This document shows positions 6,869 through 14,267 of a stretch of DNA of 38,722 nt, piece by piece. The DNA comes from a virus. The DNA lies in the IMG/VR virus record IMGVR_UViG_3300032238_000540, positions 1 to 38,722 of that record; one strand, written 5' to 3'. The position numbers were made by a program, and so were the translations under genes. The number at the start of each line of letters is the position of its first letter. The first letter of the stretch is position 1. The notes under the pieces are model-generated. The model searched no databases, was not told the origin of the DNA, and saw only the letters and a list, made by a program, of their open reading frames with translations.

Positions 6869-7812
6869 TTAAATTCACATTCACACATGATTTCAGTTAA
6901 TGCTGCTAGAAGGTTAATTTCCTGATCAGCCACAAACGCAATTTGGTATTGGTACTTAGCAATAATAAGAACGGCAGCAGGGATAGATTGCGGTGAAAGA
7001 CTATCATAGCAGGCGTCATAAACCCTGCGAAGAATGACAGAAGAATCGTTGTCCAAGTTGGAGACCACCCACTTTCTGACTTCGGTAAAGTTTTTTTCTT
7101 TGAGATGTTTAATGAGATCATTTACTGTAATGTCTGAAAAAGATGCAAGAATTGCCGAGTCAATTTTTCCTCCCACCGAATACCGTTGACATTCATTAAG
7201 AACCCTACGCCAATCTGGGAAGTGTTTGTTGATGAGTTCTGCAAGGACCTTTTGATCATATTCGATGCCCTCTGCATCCAAGATGTCCTGTAGACGCTTG
7301 AAGAAGGATCCTGCCAACTGTGCTTTTTCTTTTCCTTTAATTCCAAACTCGATGACGGCACATCGGGAATGAAGGGGTTCAATGATTTTATTTTTGTAAT
7401 TGCAGGTGAAGATGAATCGACAATTGCCAGCAAATTCCTCAATAGAAGCCCGTAAGAGGAGTTGAACATCATTGGTTGTGTTATCTGCTTCATCAATGAT
7501 GATGACTTTGTGTTTAGCAGTTGACGAAAGTGAGACGGTCGAAGCGAAGTTCTTCGCAGTGTTTCTGACAGTATCGAGGAATCTACCTTCGTCGGATCCA
7601 TTAATAACATAAACATCAACTCCAAGTTCATTACATAGTGCTTTTGCTACTGTTGTTTTACCACAACCAGCAGGGCCAGCAAGAAGAAGATTAGGCACTT
7701 CTCCTTTATCTAGGAAACTTTTAAAAGTCTCCTTAGTATTCTCAGAAAGAATACATTCTTCAATTGTCTTTGGGCGATACTTTTCTACCCAAAGAAATTC
7801 ATTGCGAGACAT
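6865..7812 (-). CDS. 44: Clamp loader large subunit gp44 (AAA+ ATPase)
   Basis: RFC-like ATPase that opens gp45 and closes it around primer-template DNA together with gp62. 315 aa from the ATG at 7812 (MSRNEFLWVEKYRPKTIEEC); a TTG at 7824 would add four residues but overlaps the upstream stop and is less likely, since TGA-TT-ATG coupling is seen again at gene 45. Walker A GPAGCGKTT near residue 46, Walker B VIIIDEADN near 104, and the arginine-finger motif HSRCAVIEF are present. T4 gp44 is 319 aa. Its stop overlaps the cupin gene start (ATGA). Confidence 0.97.
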   Translation of the reverse strand: MSRNEFLWVEKYRPKTIEECILSENTKETFKSFLDKGEVPNLLLAGPAGCGKTTVAKALCNELGVDVYVINGSDEGRFLDTVRNTAKNFASTVSLSSTAKHKVIIIDEADNTTNDVQLLLRASIEEFAGNCRFIFTCNYKNKIIEPLHSRCAVIEFGIKGKEKAQLAGSFFKRLQDILDAEGIEYDQKVLAELINKHFPDWRRVLNECQRYSVGGKIDSAILASFSDITVNDLIKHLKEKNFTEVRKWVVSNLDNDSSVILRRVYDACYDSLSPQSIPAAVLIIAKYQYQIAFVADQEINLLAALTEIMCECEFK

Positions 7813-7814
7813 AA

Positions 7815-8324
7815 TCAAATCCAATCAGGTTTACGTTGAGGCATCCGAAGATAGTTATCGGAAACCCAAGGTTTGGAAGCAATATACATTTTGTATGCAG
7901 TGAATGTATCAATGCTTTCATCAAGTTTGTATTCGTCGGGCATAGCACGAACGAACTCTGTCACCTCAGTAATTTTACCTTTAGGAAAAAGGTAATAAGC
8001 AGACAGAAGAGTATTATAGCATGAATGAACTTTACCATAACGTAAAGTATATTCATCACACAAATTCATACCATGTTTAATCAACCAATATGCATTGTGA
8101 ATAGACTTTGCAGCCCATTGAGTGCATGGATGATTGCGAAAAGCACCCTTCTCAGTTGCATAGGTTGTACCATCTGCTTTGGGAAGAGTGCCATAGTTAT
8201 GATACCATTTAGATGCCACAATGGAAAGCATTTGGCAACATTCAAGTGGCATCTTAACGATATGTTTATCTGGTAGACAAATTGCAGATTCTGCAGGAAA
8301 CTGATTTGTTACAAAGATGTTCAT
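7815..8324 (-). CDS. Pyrimidine-dimer glycosylase (DenV)-like protein
   Basis: 169-aa protein. The N-terminal helix reads CLPDKHIVKMPLECCQML, which resembles the L-x-D-x-H-x-x-x-E pattern of the T4 endonuclease V family, and RNHPCTQWAAKS followed by HNAYWLIKHGMNLCDEYTLR is typical of a phage-encoded relative. DenV-type enzymes excise UV-induced pyrimidine dimers, a useful function for a phage of sunlit water. The first residue after Met is not the catalytic threonine of T4 DenV, so activity is uncertain and the match is a family resemblance only. It lies between gene 45 and 44, overlapping the 2OG oxygenase upstream by four bases. Confidence 0.5.
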   Translation of the reverse strand: MNIFVTNQFPAESAICLPDKHIVKMPLECCQMLSIVASKWYHNYGTLPKADGTTYATEKGAFRNHPCTQWAAKSIHNAYWLIKHGMNLCDEYTLRYGKVHSCYNTLLSAYYLFPKGKITEVTEFVRAMPDEYKLDESIDTFTAYKMYIASKPWVSDNYLRMPQRKPDWI

Positions 8325-8893
8325 TTTATAAGATCAGAGTTAATAATAATTCTATTTTTATATTTTGAAGGAGAGCATCCAGTATGCAAATAACTTCCAT
8401 CAAAAAATAATAATCTATTTTCTTTCGGAATTATGGTATTTGTGATTTTTAATTCATCAAAATTAATATTATTTTGATACTGCTCATGACTAAAACATTG
8501 TTTATCGTATATAATTGTTTCAGCATCAGAATCTGTAAGATAAAACACTGATGCTACGTGTGATTCATATAAATCAACATGTGGTGTATGGCGATGTTTT
8601 GTTGAAGAAAACATTGTCATATCAATTCTACATTTAAATAATCTAGAACATTCAGTAACATCTAATAATTGTCCACAGAATCCAGCAAGAATTTGTGATA
8701 CTTGTGAGTTATTAGATTCAAAATTTTCAATCACCCAATTATCAAATCCAAAAGAATTTAAATTTGAATTTGGATCATCTGGGTGCGTAATATCTTTTTT
8801 AAACTTCCAAGGAAAACTAAAATGTTCAATAAATTCTTTTATTACTGAAAAATATCTTGGAGATAAAAAATTATCTATGACAACTGGTTCCAT
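8321..8893 (-). CDS. 2OG-Fe(II) oxygenase (prolyl-hydroxylase-like)
   Basis: 190-aa dioxygenase of the P4H-like superfamily. Iron ligands are visible as H-x-D in HRHTPHVDLYESH and the distal histidine in LLFFDGSYLHTGCSPS, and the 2-oxoglutarate-binding basic residue 10 residues later in KNRIIINSD. The opening VVIDNFLSPRYFSVIKEFI is the usual start of phage members. Probable hydroxylation of a protein or nucleic-acid target; substrate unknown. It sits directly downstream of gene 45 (gap of two bases) and overlaps the DenV-like gene. Confidence 0.82.
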   Translation of the reverse strand: MEPVVIDNFLSPRYFSVIKEFIEHFSFPWKFKKDITHPDDPNSNLNSFGFDNWVIENFESNNSQVSQILAGFCGQLLDVTECSRLFKCRIDMTMFSSTKHRHTPHVDLYESHVASVFYLTDSDAETIIYDKQCFSHEQYQNNINFDELKITNTIIPKENRLLFFDGSYLHTGCSPSKYKNRIIINSDLIK

Positions 8894-8895
8894 AA

Positions 8896-9561
8896 TTAAC
8901 CAAAAGTTGAATCGGGTTCTAGAGCAATATAATAGCAGAGATCATGGTCATTGCTCTTGAAACGTGACAAAAGTTTTTGTGACACAACGACTTCATACGA
9001 ACCAGGAAGAATCTTAATGTTTTCTACCTTGAAGTTAAAAACAAACTCAGAATCTGTTTCACCAACAACGATAGAAAAATCATTGGAAGTGTCGTTTTTC
9101 TTATCACGTACAACCAATTTAATTACACCTGCTTCACCAACAGCAGAAAGATCTGGAAGTTGATAGACAGCAGCTGCTTTGAGTAACTTATCCAATTCTT
9201 TAGTATCCAATGTAAAGCACACATCTTCACTGGGAAGATTGATAGACTTATCTGGAGGAGTGACAATTACATTTGGATCTGCAAAGAAATACTTAGAACG
9301 AGATTTGCCTTCACGGATAACAACATATCCATCATTCACAAAATCAAGTTCTGCATTCTGATGCAGATTCAGACCGTTCAAGAACTGATTCAAATCATAG
9401 ATGCCAAAATCTTTAGGAAGTTCCTCATCAATACTTGCTTCAGCAAGAATATTCTTCATCACAGAAATAGTGCGAAGAGAATTTCCTTGCTTAAAAAGAA
9501 TGGATTGATTGATAGAAGAAAAGTTCTTCAGCAGAGTCAGAGTTTTATCAGAAAGTTTCAT
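8896..9561 (-). CDS. 45: Sliding clamp gp45
   Basis: Trimeric PCNA-like processivity clamp, which in T4 also serves as the mobile activator of late transcription with gp33 and gp55. From the ATG at 9561 the protein is 221 aa (T4: 228) and starts MKLSDKTLTLLKNFSSINQS, aligning with the T4 start MKLSKDTTALLKNFATINSG. An in-frame ATG at 9582, two bases after the upstream stop (TGA-TT-ATG), would add seven residues and cannot be excluded. No clear Shine-Dalgarno is seen for either. The late sigma factor gp55 is also in this window, so the T4 clamp-coupled late system seems conserved. Confidence 0.94.
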   Translation of the reverse strand: MKLSDKTLTLLKNFSSINQSILFKQGNSLRTISVMKNILAEASIDEELPKDFGIYDLNQFLNGLNLHQNAELDFVNDGYVVIREGKSRSKYFFADPNVIVTPPDKSINLPSEDVCFTLDTKELDKLLKAAAVYQLPDLSAVGEAGVIKLVVRDKKNDTSNDFSIVVGETDSEFVFNFKVENIKILPGSYEVVVSQKLLSRFKSNDHDLCYYIALEPDSTFG

Positions 9562-9584
9562 AGTTTGGGGTTTGAGTTTCATAA

Positions 9585-9941
9585 TCAACGGAATTCGGAA
9601 AGACCATTATCAACACGGGAATAATGACCATCAAAGTGAAGCAGTAGCATAGCATAGTGAATCACTTTCATCAAGTCACGTTTGTTGCGACCATCTTTAT
9701 CACCATAACGGCTACCATATTTTAAGATATTCGATTGGCAGAATCCAACAGCAAGATCCTTTGCTGCCATCAGATCGATTGTTTGAATATCTTTATAGTC
9801 TTCGTTGTGACCACAATAGTGACTACCATAAGTACTAGTCACATAATCCTCAACATCTTTGAGGATTTTGTCTTCGTTGTATTTCCAAAGATGATTTTTA
9901 GTTTGTTCAGGCATAGTAATAGTAAAGATTGAATCACTCAT
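9585..9941 (-). CDS. DUF3310-like small protein
   Basis: 118-aa protein from the ATG at 9941 (MSDSIFTITMPEQTKNHLW); an upstream TTG at 9968 is rejected because it sits within the -10 box of the promoter. The C-terminal half follows the DUF3310 pattern, HYCGHNEDYKDIQTIDLMAA followed by FCQSNILKYGSRYGDKDG and RDLMKVIHYAMLLL, a small helical domain common in phages, sometimes labelled nucleotide-kinase-like without proof. First gene of the replication operon; its start lies just after a 6-bp leader hairpin (9945-9964). Confidence 0.7.
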   Translation of the reverse strand: MSDSIFTITMPEQTKNHLWKYNEDKILKDVEDYVTSTYGSHYCGHNEDYKDIQTIDLMAAKDLAVGFCQSNILKYGSRYGDKDGRNKRDLMKVIHYAMLLLHFDGHYSRVDNGLSEFR

Positions 9942-9944
9942 AAA

Positions 9945-9964
9945 GGAAGGCACTTTTACCTTCC
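9945..9964 (-). other. 5'-terminal leader hairpin of the replication operon
   Basis: GGAAGG (9959-9964) / CCTTCC (9945-9950) with an eight-base loop, followed by TTT and the ATG at 9941. With the promoter -10 at 9968-9973 the message would begin almost exactly at the hairpin. The only purine-rich ribosome-binding candidate (GGGGAAGG) is inside the 5' arm, so the stem may either shield the 5' end or limit initiation. Confidence 0.55.
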
Positions 9965-9967
9965 CCA

Positions 9968-9996
9968 ATTATATCAGAACGGAGCGGGTTGGTCAA
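9968..9996 (-). promoter_or_regulatory. Host-type (sigma70-like) promoter of the replication operon
   Basis: Minus strand: -35 TTGACC (9991-9996), 17-base spacer, -10 TATAAT (9968-9973), with TGA extending the -10. It is embedded in the last codons of the HNH gene, whose stop is within the spacer. It would drive the DUF3310-like gene, 45, the oxygenase, DenV-like, 44, cupin, DUF4338-like, 62 and regA to the terminator at 4375-4398. Confidence 0.8.
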
Positions 9997-10483
9997 GTTG
10001 TTGCTGGATAAGTTTTTGTCGTTCCTCAAAAGAAAGGTTTGTCCAATAAAGATGCTTTGCCGCCATTTCAGCATCACTATGTTTTTTGTGACAAGTTTTA
10101 CATAAAAGACGGCATTTTTCAACTTCTTTCCACCATAAATCAAGAGAGCAAGGAAAAGCACTTATAGTAAATTGTTTTTGTGCTGGGTCTATATGATCAA
10201 ACTCAAGATTTTCAGTTGTTTCACACCACACACATTTTCCACCAAGTTTTTGTTTTGCTTCTTCCTTTAAGATGTTTCGTCTATTATTAAAATAAGGGAC
10301 TCTTTTCTCTTTCAGTTTTTCTTTGTTTTCCTGATAATAACGCATATTGCGCTCATCAACTTTTTCTTTATTCTTATAATAGTATTCTCTATCAGCAAGA
10401 CGTTTTGCTTCTTTTTGCTCATCCGTCATTTTTTGACGGTATTTTTTGTTATATTCAATTTTTTGTTCTTTTGAATAAGGCAT
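9974..10483 (-). CDS. HNH homing endonuclease (free-standing)
   Basis: 169-aa HNH nuclease with a C-terminal zinc-bound beta-beta-alpha core: CVWC near residue 84, the DH pair in LEFDHIDPAQ, and CRLLCKTCHKKHSD. The N-terminal half is a lysine-rich helix with repeated units of the form REYYYKNKEKVDER / MRYYQENKEKLKEK, a DNA-binding arrangement common in phage HNH enzymes. Such genes are usually selfish elements inserted between conserved genes, here between cobS and the gp45 operon. It is preceded by an inverted repeat with a late promoter in its loop (10490-10531), and its 3' end carries the promoter of the next operon. Confidence 0.9.
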   Translation of the reverse strand: MPYSKEQKIEYNKKYRQKMTDEQKEAKRLADREYYYKNKEKVDERNMRYYQENKEKLKEKRVPYFNNRRNILKEEAKQKLGGKCVWCETTENLEFDHIDPAQKQFTISAFPCSLDLWWKEVEKCRLLCKTCHKKHSDAEMAAKHLYWTNLSFEERQKLIQQQLDQPAPF

Positions 10484-10489
10484 AATAAA

Positions 10490-10531
10490 CTGAAAAGTGC
10501 TATTACTATTTATAGGAATAACACTTTTCAG
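10490..10531 (-). promoter_or_regulatory. Late promoter TATAAATA in the loop of a 17-bp inverted repeat
   Basis: Arms 10490-10506 and 10515-10531 match at 15 of 17 positions; in minus-strand RNA one of the two differences becomes a U-G pair. The eight-base loop (10507-10514) is exactly TATAAATA on the minus strand, the T4-type late consensus. The repeat ends six bases before the HNH start codon. Read-through RNA from cobS can fold; RNA begun at the late promoter lacks the 5' arm. Confidence 0.8.
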
Positions 10532-10543
10532 AAAAAAGCACTA

Positions 10544-11680
10544 TCAGAAAGAAACTTCGTGACCACCCTCAATAGTCAATTCAAGTTTGGGGTTTTCTTC
10601 TTTCGGAAGTTCAAAATTAACATCAATCTTGTCATAAAGTTCCAAGAAGGATTGCTTGGTCTCATCATCAAAACGATTGATACAAACTTGAAGTGCTTTT
10701 GCCTTATCGTTGAAGATACTATAAGCACGAATAATATGAACCAGGCGACGGGTGCTGATGATTTCCTCAATACCACCATCGTAGAAAGTTTTACGGATCA
10801 CATCCGCCCAATCAACCAAACGCTTGCAGAAATCGCGGTCTTCCACACCAAGATCCAGAGCAACACCTTCCAAGATCTTCTGTTCGGTAGCAGGAGCAGG
10901 ATAGGACTGCTCAAAGGTTACAGGAAAACGTTCTAGGAAGGCTTCGTTGAGCACGTTAGTTCCAATAAACCTACCATCGTCTGAACCTTTGCCTTTAGTA
11001 TTGGCAGTTGCGATGACGTTGAACCCGTTTGCTGGTTTAATGAATGTTCCAATTTTTTTAAGGAAAACTCCTTTCCCTTCCAAAATGGATTGGAGACAGA
11101 GAATTTTATTACTTGCGAGGTCGATTTCGTCAAGAAGCAATACAGCACCTCGTTGGAGGGCTTCAATGACGGGTCCATTGTGCCAAACAGTTTCGCCATT
11201 AACCAAACGGAAACCACCGATGAGATCATCTTCGTCAGTCTCTACTGTAATATTTACACGAATCAACTCACGATTGAGTTGAGCACATACTTGCTCAACA
11301 CTGAACGTTTTACCATTACCCGAAAGACCCGTAATAAACGTAGGATAAAAGATACGGGACTGAATAATTTTTTTAATGTCGTTAAAATTACCAAACTTGA
11401 CGAAGGTATCATCTTTATCAGGAATAAGATTTTGTTCCACAGCAGGGAGGGCAGCAGGAGCTTGATATGCTTGCTCCATTTTATTAACGATTGTGGGAGT
11501 TACTTCCAAATTCCAACGACCACGGGAAGTTTTAAATGGTTCCAAACGACGAGTGACTGTTGGGTAAGAAAGATTTTTAGAAGCGCAGTATCCACGAACA
11601 TCAGCAGCAGTAAGATCCTTACCAAAGGTAGTTTGAAGATCTTGAAGAATTTGATCGTCAGACATTTGAAGGCGGGGCAT
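10544..11680 (-). CDS. cobS: CobS/MoxR-like AAA+ ATPase
   Basis: 378-aa AAA+ protein of the kind annotated as CobS in T4-like cyanophages. A helical N-terminal region (residues 7-60, YPTVTRRLEPFK) precedes the ATPase core: Walker A GLSGNGKT at 118-125, Walker B VLLLDEID near 180-187, sensor segment VIATANTKGKG, arginine-finger region NEAFLERFPVTFE. Bacterial CobS works with CobN and the VWA protein CobT to insert cobalt into the B12 ring; MoxR relatives act as chaperones with VWA proteins. The gene for a VWA/HExxH protein lies two genes upstream in the same operon, so an AAA+/VWA partnership is likely. No CobN is visible. Confidence 0.88.
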   Translation of the reverse strand: MPRLQMSDDQILQDLQTTFGKDLTAADVRGYCASKNLSYPTVTRRLEPFKTSRGRWNLEVTPTIVNKMEQAYQAPAALPAVEQNLIPDKDDTFVKFGNFNDIKKIIQSRIFYPTFITGLSGNGKTFSVEQVCAQLNRELIRVNITVETDEDDLIGGFRLVNGETVWHNGPVIEALQRGAVLLLDEIDLASNKILCLQSILEGKGVFLKKIGTFIKPANGFNVIATANTKGKGSDDGRFIGTNVLNEAFLERFPVTFEQSYPAPATEQKILEGVALDLGVEDRDFCKRLVDWADVIRKTFYDGGIEEIISTRRLVHIIRAYSIFNDKAKALQVCINRFDDETKQSFLELYDKIDVNFELPKEENPKLELTIEGGHEVSF

Positions 11681-11701
11681 AGTCAGGTGTGTTTCTCAAT
11701 G

Positions 11702-11747
11702 TGGCCATTATAAGTTAAAATAGATGGATATGATGCGTGAATGGCCA
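11702..11747 (-). promoter_or_regulatory. Possible promoter/operator before cobS
   Basis: The 68-base gap before cobS contains an 8-bp inverted repeat, TGGCCATT (11740-11747 read on the minus strand) and AATGGCCA (11702-11709), 30 bases apart. A -10-like TATAAT (11707-11712) overlaps the downstream arm; no convincing -35 is present. A weak promoter under operator control is possible, as is a structural leader. Confidence 0.35.
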
Positions 11748-11748
11748 G

Positions 11749-11961
11749 TTAATCAAGTGGCACATTATTGTGTTTTTTAGCACAGGCACCTCTAGCCCAA
11801 GCACGACTTAAACTATTTACATAAGAACAAGATTTACCAGATTTTCCACAGTATGGACACTTTGAATCTGGAGGATCTTTTAAATATCCCTCAGGTGTGT
11901 ACATTTTTTTCTGTTCTTTTCGTTTTACATATTCTTGTTGTTTTCTTTTACGAGAATTCAT
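11749..11961 (-). CDS. Small putative zinc-binding protein (70 aa)
   Basis: No family recognised. The first 20 residues are almost all basic (NSRKRKQQEYVKRKEQKK), followed by SKCPYCGKSGKSC, then a helix AWARGACAKKH; Cys35, Cys38, Cys45, Cys60 and His64 could bind one zinc ion. The start overlaps the VWA protein stop by one base (TAATG) and the gene lies between the VWA and AAA+ genes, so it may be a third component or an adaptor of that pair. Confidence 0.7.
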   Translation of the reverse strand: MNSRKRKQQEYVKRKEQKKMYTPEGYLKDPPDSKCPYCGKSGKSCSYVNSLSRAWARGACAKKHNNVPLD

Positions 11962-14087
11962 TATGCAATCAACTCCACAAATTCTCCCAGAATTTTTTTA
12001 TTTAGTTTTTTAGATTTCAAAGATTTTGCAAAAGCATTTTTAATTTGATTTTTAGTTGCATCTTCCGCAACTTCAAATTCAGTTTCATTGGCCAAAGCAG
12101 TTGATGAAAGTCCAAAGTAAGAATGATATCCAGAATTTTTAATTGTAAAACTACGAGTCTTTTTCCAATCATTCATAATTTTATCATACTGTTCATCAAG
12201 GACACTAACATAATGTTTGATGAAATGATTAGCATCACGGTTAAGAAGAACTCGCATACCAATAAAATTCACTGTCGGAAAATTATCACGGAGATTTCTC
12301 AAAAGAATATCACTAAATTCAAAATAATTTCCAGAAATTTTATAAGTATTTCCCGTCACTCGGTCACGAAGAAAAGAACACCCAAAAGGAATTGATCTCA
12401 TTCCAATATGAAGTGGAGCATCTGGATAACGACGAAATTCTGCACTGTAAGGAACAGGATTTGCTTCTCCATCAGTCAATACTACACACTGAACTTTTTG
12501 CAGTTTATTTTCTTTTTGAAACTTTGGAAGAATTTGATGCAATGCAATCAGAGATTCGTTCAAGGGAGTTCCAGACAAAGACAAACGATGAGGATAATGG
12601 TACAGTGTTGCATTATAAAAAGAATAAGCCACTCGCCAAATATTTTTCATTTGTTCCTCAAGAGTATTTGAGTTTACTTTATCTGTAAAAAACTGCATGA
12701 GTTTAAAACGTTCATCAACATAAAGAAGACCATTCCTCTTAGTGTAATGTTGTGCAGGCAAAATAGGTTTTCCAACTTTATCATATTCAACACGACTCCA
12801 TTCTCCAGTAAAAGCATAAACTTCAAATGGAATTGCAACCTTCTTACAGAACCAGATGAGATTATACAATTGTTTAATGGTGTCCATCATTACACCACTC
12901 ATAGATCCAGACCAATCTAGAATGAATACCAGACCATGATTTTTACCCTCCGCAAGAGTAGTAACTTTGCGGAACAGATCCTCATTGTATTTGTAAGTAT
13001 GAAGTTTAGAGCAGTCCAGAACACCAGTGCGAGCAGTTGTAGCGCGAGCATAAGAATCTGCTGCCTTACGGCATTCAAACTCTTTGACCAGATAGTTCAC
13101 TTCTTTTTGAGCTGAATTTTTAAATTGTTGATATTGAACATCAACATCTTCAAAAAGATTAATAAGTTTTTCTTGATATTGTTTGCATCCAATATCAGAA
13201 TTTTCTTGTTGAAATGCAAAATCTGATTTGATATATTCATGCACTTCTTTATTGGAAGCAATTACCGTATTGAGATTGAGTTTTGGAACTTCCAAATAAA
13301 GATTTTCAATCGTATTGTGAGTGACTAGACTATCAATATTTTCCTTCAAAGAAGAATCTGTTTTAACTTCAGGCTCTTCTTCACTCCAAATATCAGAAGC
13401 TGAAGCACCCATAGATTCTCCACCAGCATTTGCAAAATCTTCACTCTGTTCTTCCTGATTTTCACTCTGCTCACTATCTTGTGCTTGAGAAGATGCACCC
13501 CCTTCTTGAGTGATATCACTCATTTGTTGAGTGGTTTCTGGAGCGATTTCTTGCTTGCAGTATTTGTAAAGTTCTTCTGCCGCTTTTACAGCATCTTCAA
13601 AAGTTTCTGCATCGGCAATCATATTAATAATATAAAGTTCTTCCCGTTTGATAGAAATATTTGCATGAGATCCAACCTTAAACCAAAGATTGGCACGGTC
13701 AGCAAGATTCATATTTTCAACATCCTCATCTTCAAGATTAAAGAAATCGTCTTGATGAAGTTCTTTATAACCATTGAAGAACGTTTTATTCAAACCAGCA
13801 TATTTGCGTTTCATCAATTTTTCAATGCGAGCATCTTCAGTCACATTGACAAATTGTTTTGGAATAGTAAAGTCCCAGTCTTCGTCGGGAGTAAACAATG
13901 CATGACCGACTTCATGAGCTACTAGAAGGTCATAGATATTATTCGTTGCTTTTTCCCAAATAGGAAGAGTCAACACACGAGTCTGAACATTGAATGATGC
14001 AGTTTCAACTTGTTTATGCTCAACCACAAGGTCTTCTGTTGCAAGCAATTTGGCAAGTTGAGATTTGATTTCGTGATTGACGGGCAT
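11961..14087 (-). CDS. VWA-domain protein with HExxH metalloprotease-like motif
   Basis: 708-aa protein, usually called peptidase in cyanophages. N-terminal HEVGHALFTP (His58, Glu59, His62) followed by NVTEDARIEKL, where Glu84 could be the third zinc ligand of a gluzincin-type site. A low-complexity acidic Ser/Gln/Glu linker lies at about 195-250. The C-terminal half is a von Willebrand A domain with a complete MIDAS: FILDWSGSMSG near residue 390, the threonine in SLSGTPLNES, and VVLTDGEANP. The arrangement HExxH plus linker plus VWA with an AAA+ gene next door recalls CobT/CobS and MoxR/VWA modules. Substrate unknown; proteolysis unproven. Confidence 0.85.
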   Translation of the reverse strand: MPVNHEIKSQLAKLLATEDLVVEHKQVETASFNVQTRVLTLPIWEKATNNIYDLLVAHEVGHALFTPDEDWDFTIPKQFVNVTEDARIEKLMKRKYAGLNKTFFNGYKELHQDDFFNLEDEDVENMNLADRANLWFKVGSHANISIKREELYIINMIADAETFEDAVKAAEELYKYCKQEIAPETTQQMSDITQEGGASSQAQDSEQSENQEEQSEDFANAGGESMGASASDIWSEEEPEVKTDSSLKENIDSLVTHNTIENLYLEVPKLNLNTVIASNKEVHEYIKSDFAFQQENSDIGCKQYQEKLINLFEDVDVQYQQFKNSAQKEVNYLVKEFECRKAADSYARATTARTGVLDCSKLHTYKYNEDLFRKVTTLAEGKNHGLVFILDWSGSMSGVMMDTIKQLYNLIWFCKKVAIPFEVYAFTGEWSRVEYDKVGKPILPAQHYTKRNGLLYVDERFKLMQFFTDKVNSNTLEEQMKNIWRVAYSFYNATLYHYPHRLSLSGTPLNESLIALHQILPKFQKENKLQKVQCVVLTDGEANPVPYSAEFRRYPDAPLHIGMRSIPFGCSFLRDRVTGNTYKISGNYFEFSDILLRNLRDNFPTVNFIGMRVLLNRDANHFIKHYVSVLDEQYDKIMNDWKKTRSFTIKNSGYHSYFGLSSTALANETEFEVAEDATKNQIKNAFAKSLKSKKLNKKILGEFVELIA

Positions 14088-14096
14088 TGGTATTTC

Positions 14097-14267
14097 TCAG
14101 ATGCAGCCATAATACAACGAAAGGTCGCCCTGTGGACGACCCATATGACGCTTTTTAAATTGGGCCAGGCGTTTCTTTGCCTGACGAATTGCTTGGGGTT
14201 TCTTTTTCCCTTTGTTGGGGCGGCGAGACGGGTGGCGTCCACTCTCCCAAATTTTGTGGTGTGCCAT
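14097..14267 (-). CDS. Small very basic protein (56 aa)
   Basis: ORF from ATG 14267 to TGA 14097. It reads MAHHKIWESGRHPSRRPNKG, continues with a lysine/arginine-rich helix (QAIRQAKKRLAQFKKRHMG) and ends SLYYGCI. About one third of residues are Lys, Arg or His, which suggests nucleic-acid binding. It ends nine bases before the VWA gene start and overlaps, in another frame, most of the ORF at 14155-14337. No family recognised, but the composition is coherent through its length. Confidence 0.62.
   Translation of the reverse strand: MAHHKIWESGRHPSRRPNKGKKKPQAIRQAKKRLAQFKKRHMGRPQGDLSLYYGCI

Noticed and set aside
7122-7631. 169-aa minus-strand frame inside gp44
   Set aside because: It overlaps the conserved AAA+ core of gp44 in another frame and has no protein-like features.
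7813-7824. TTG start for gp44 (and similar TTG starts for gp45 at 9588, gp21 at 25266, DUF3110 at 16321)
   Set aside because: Each has an in-frame ATG giving a family-typical N-terminus at a coupled stop-start junction; the longer forms would run into upstream genes or promoter elements.
8896-9600. RegA operator before gp45/gp44
   Set aside because: No convincing copy of the T4 RegA target could be recognised around the start sites by eye, so no operator is annotated.
11090-11713. 207-aa open frame on the plus strand opposite cobS, plus similar long plus-strand frames at 1088-1537 and 13479-13925
   Set aside because: They run opposite well-conserved genes, are rich in Ile/Phe/Ser/Cys as expected of complements of coding DNA, and show no motifs or ribosome sites.
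13970-14242. 90-aa minus-strand frame across the start of the VWA gene
   Set aside because: It overlaps the VWA N-terminus including the sequence before HExxH and the basic 56-aa ORF; composition is shadow-like.
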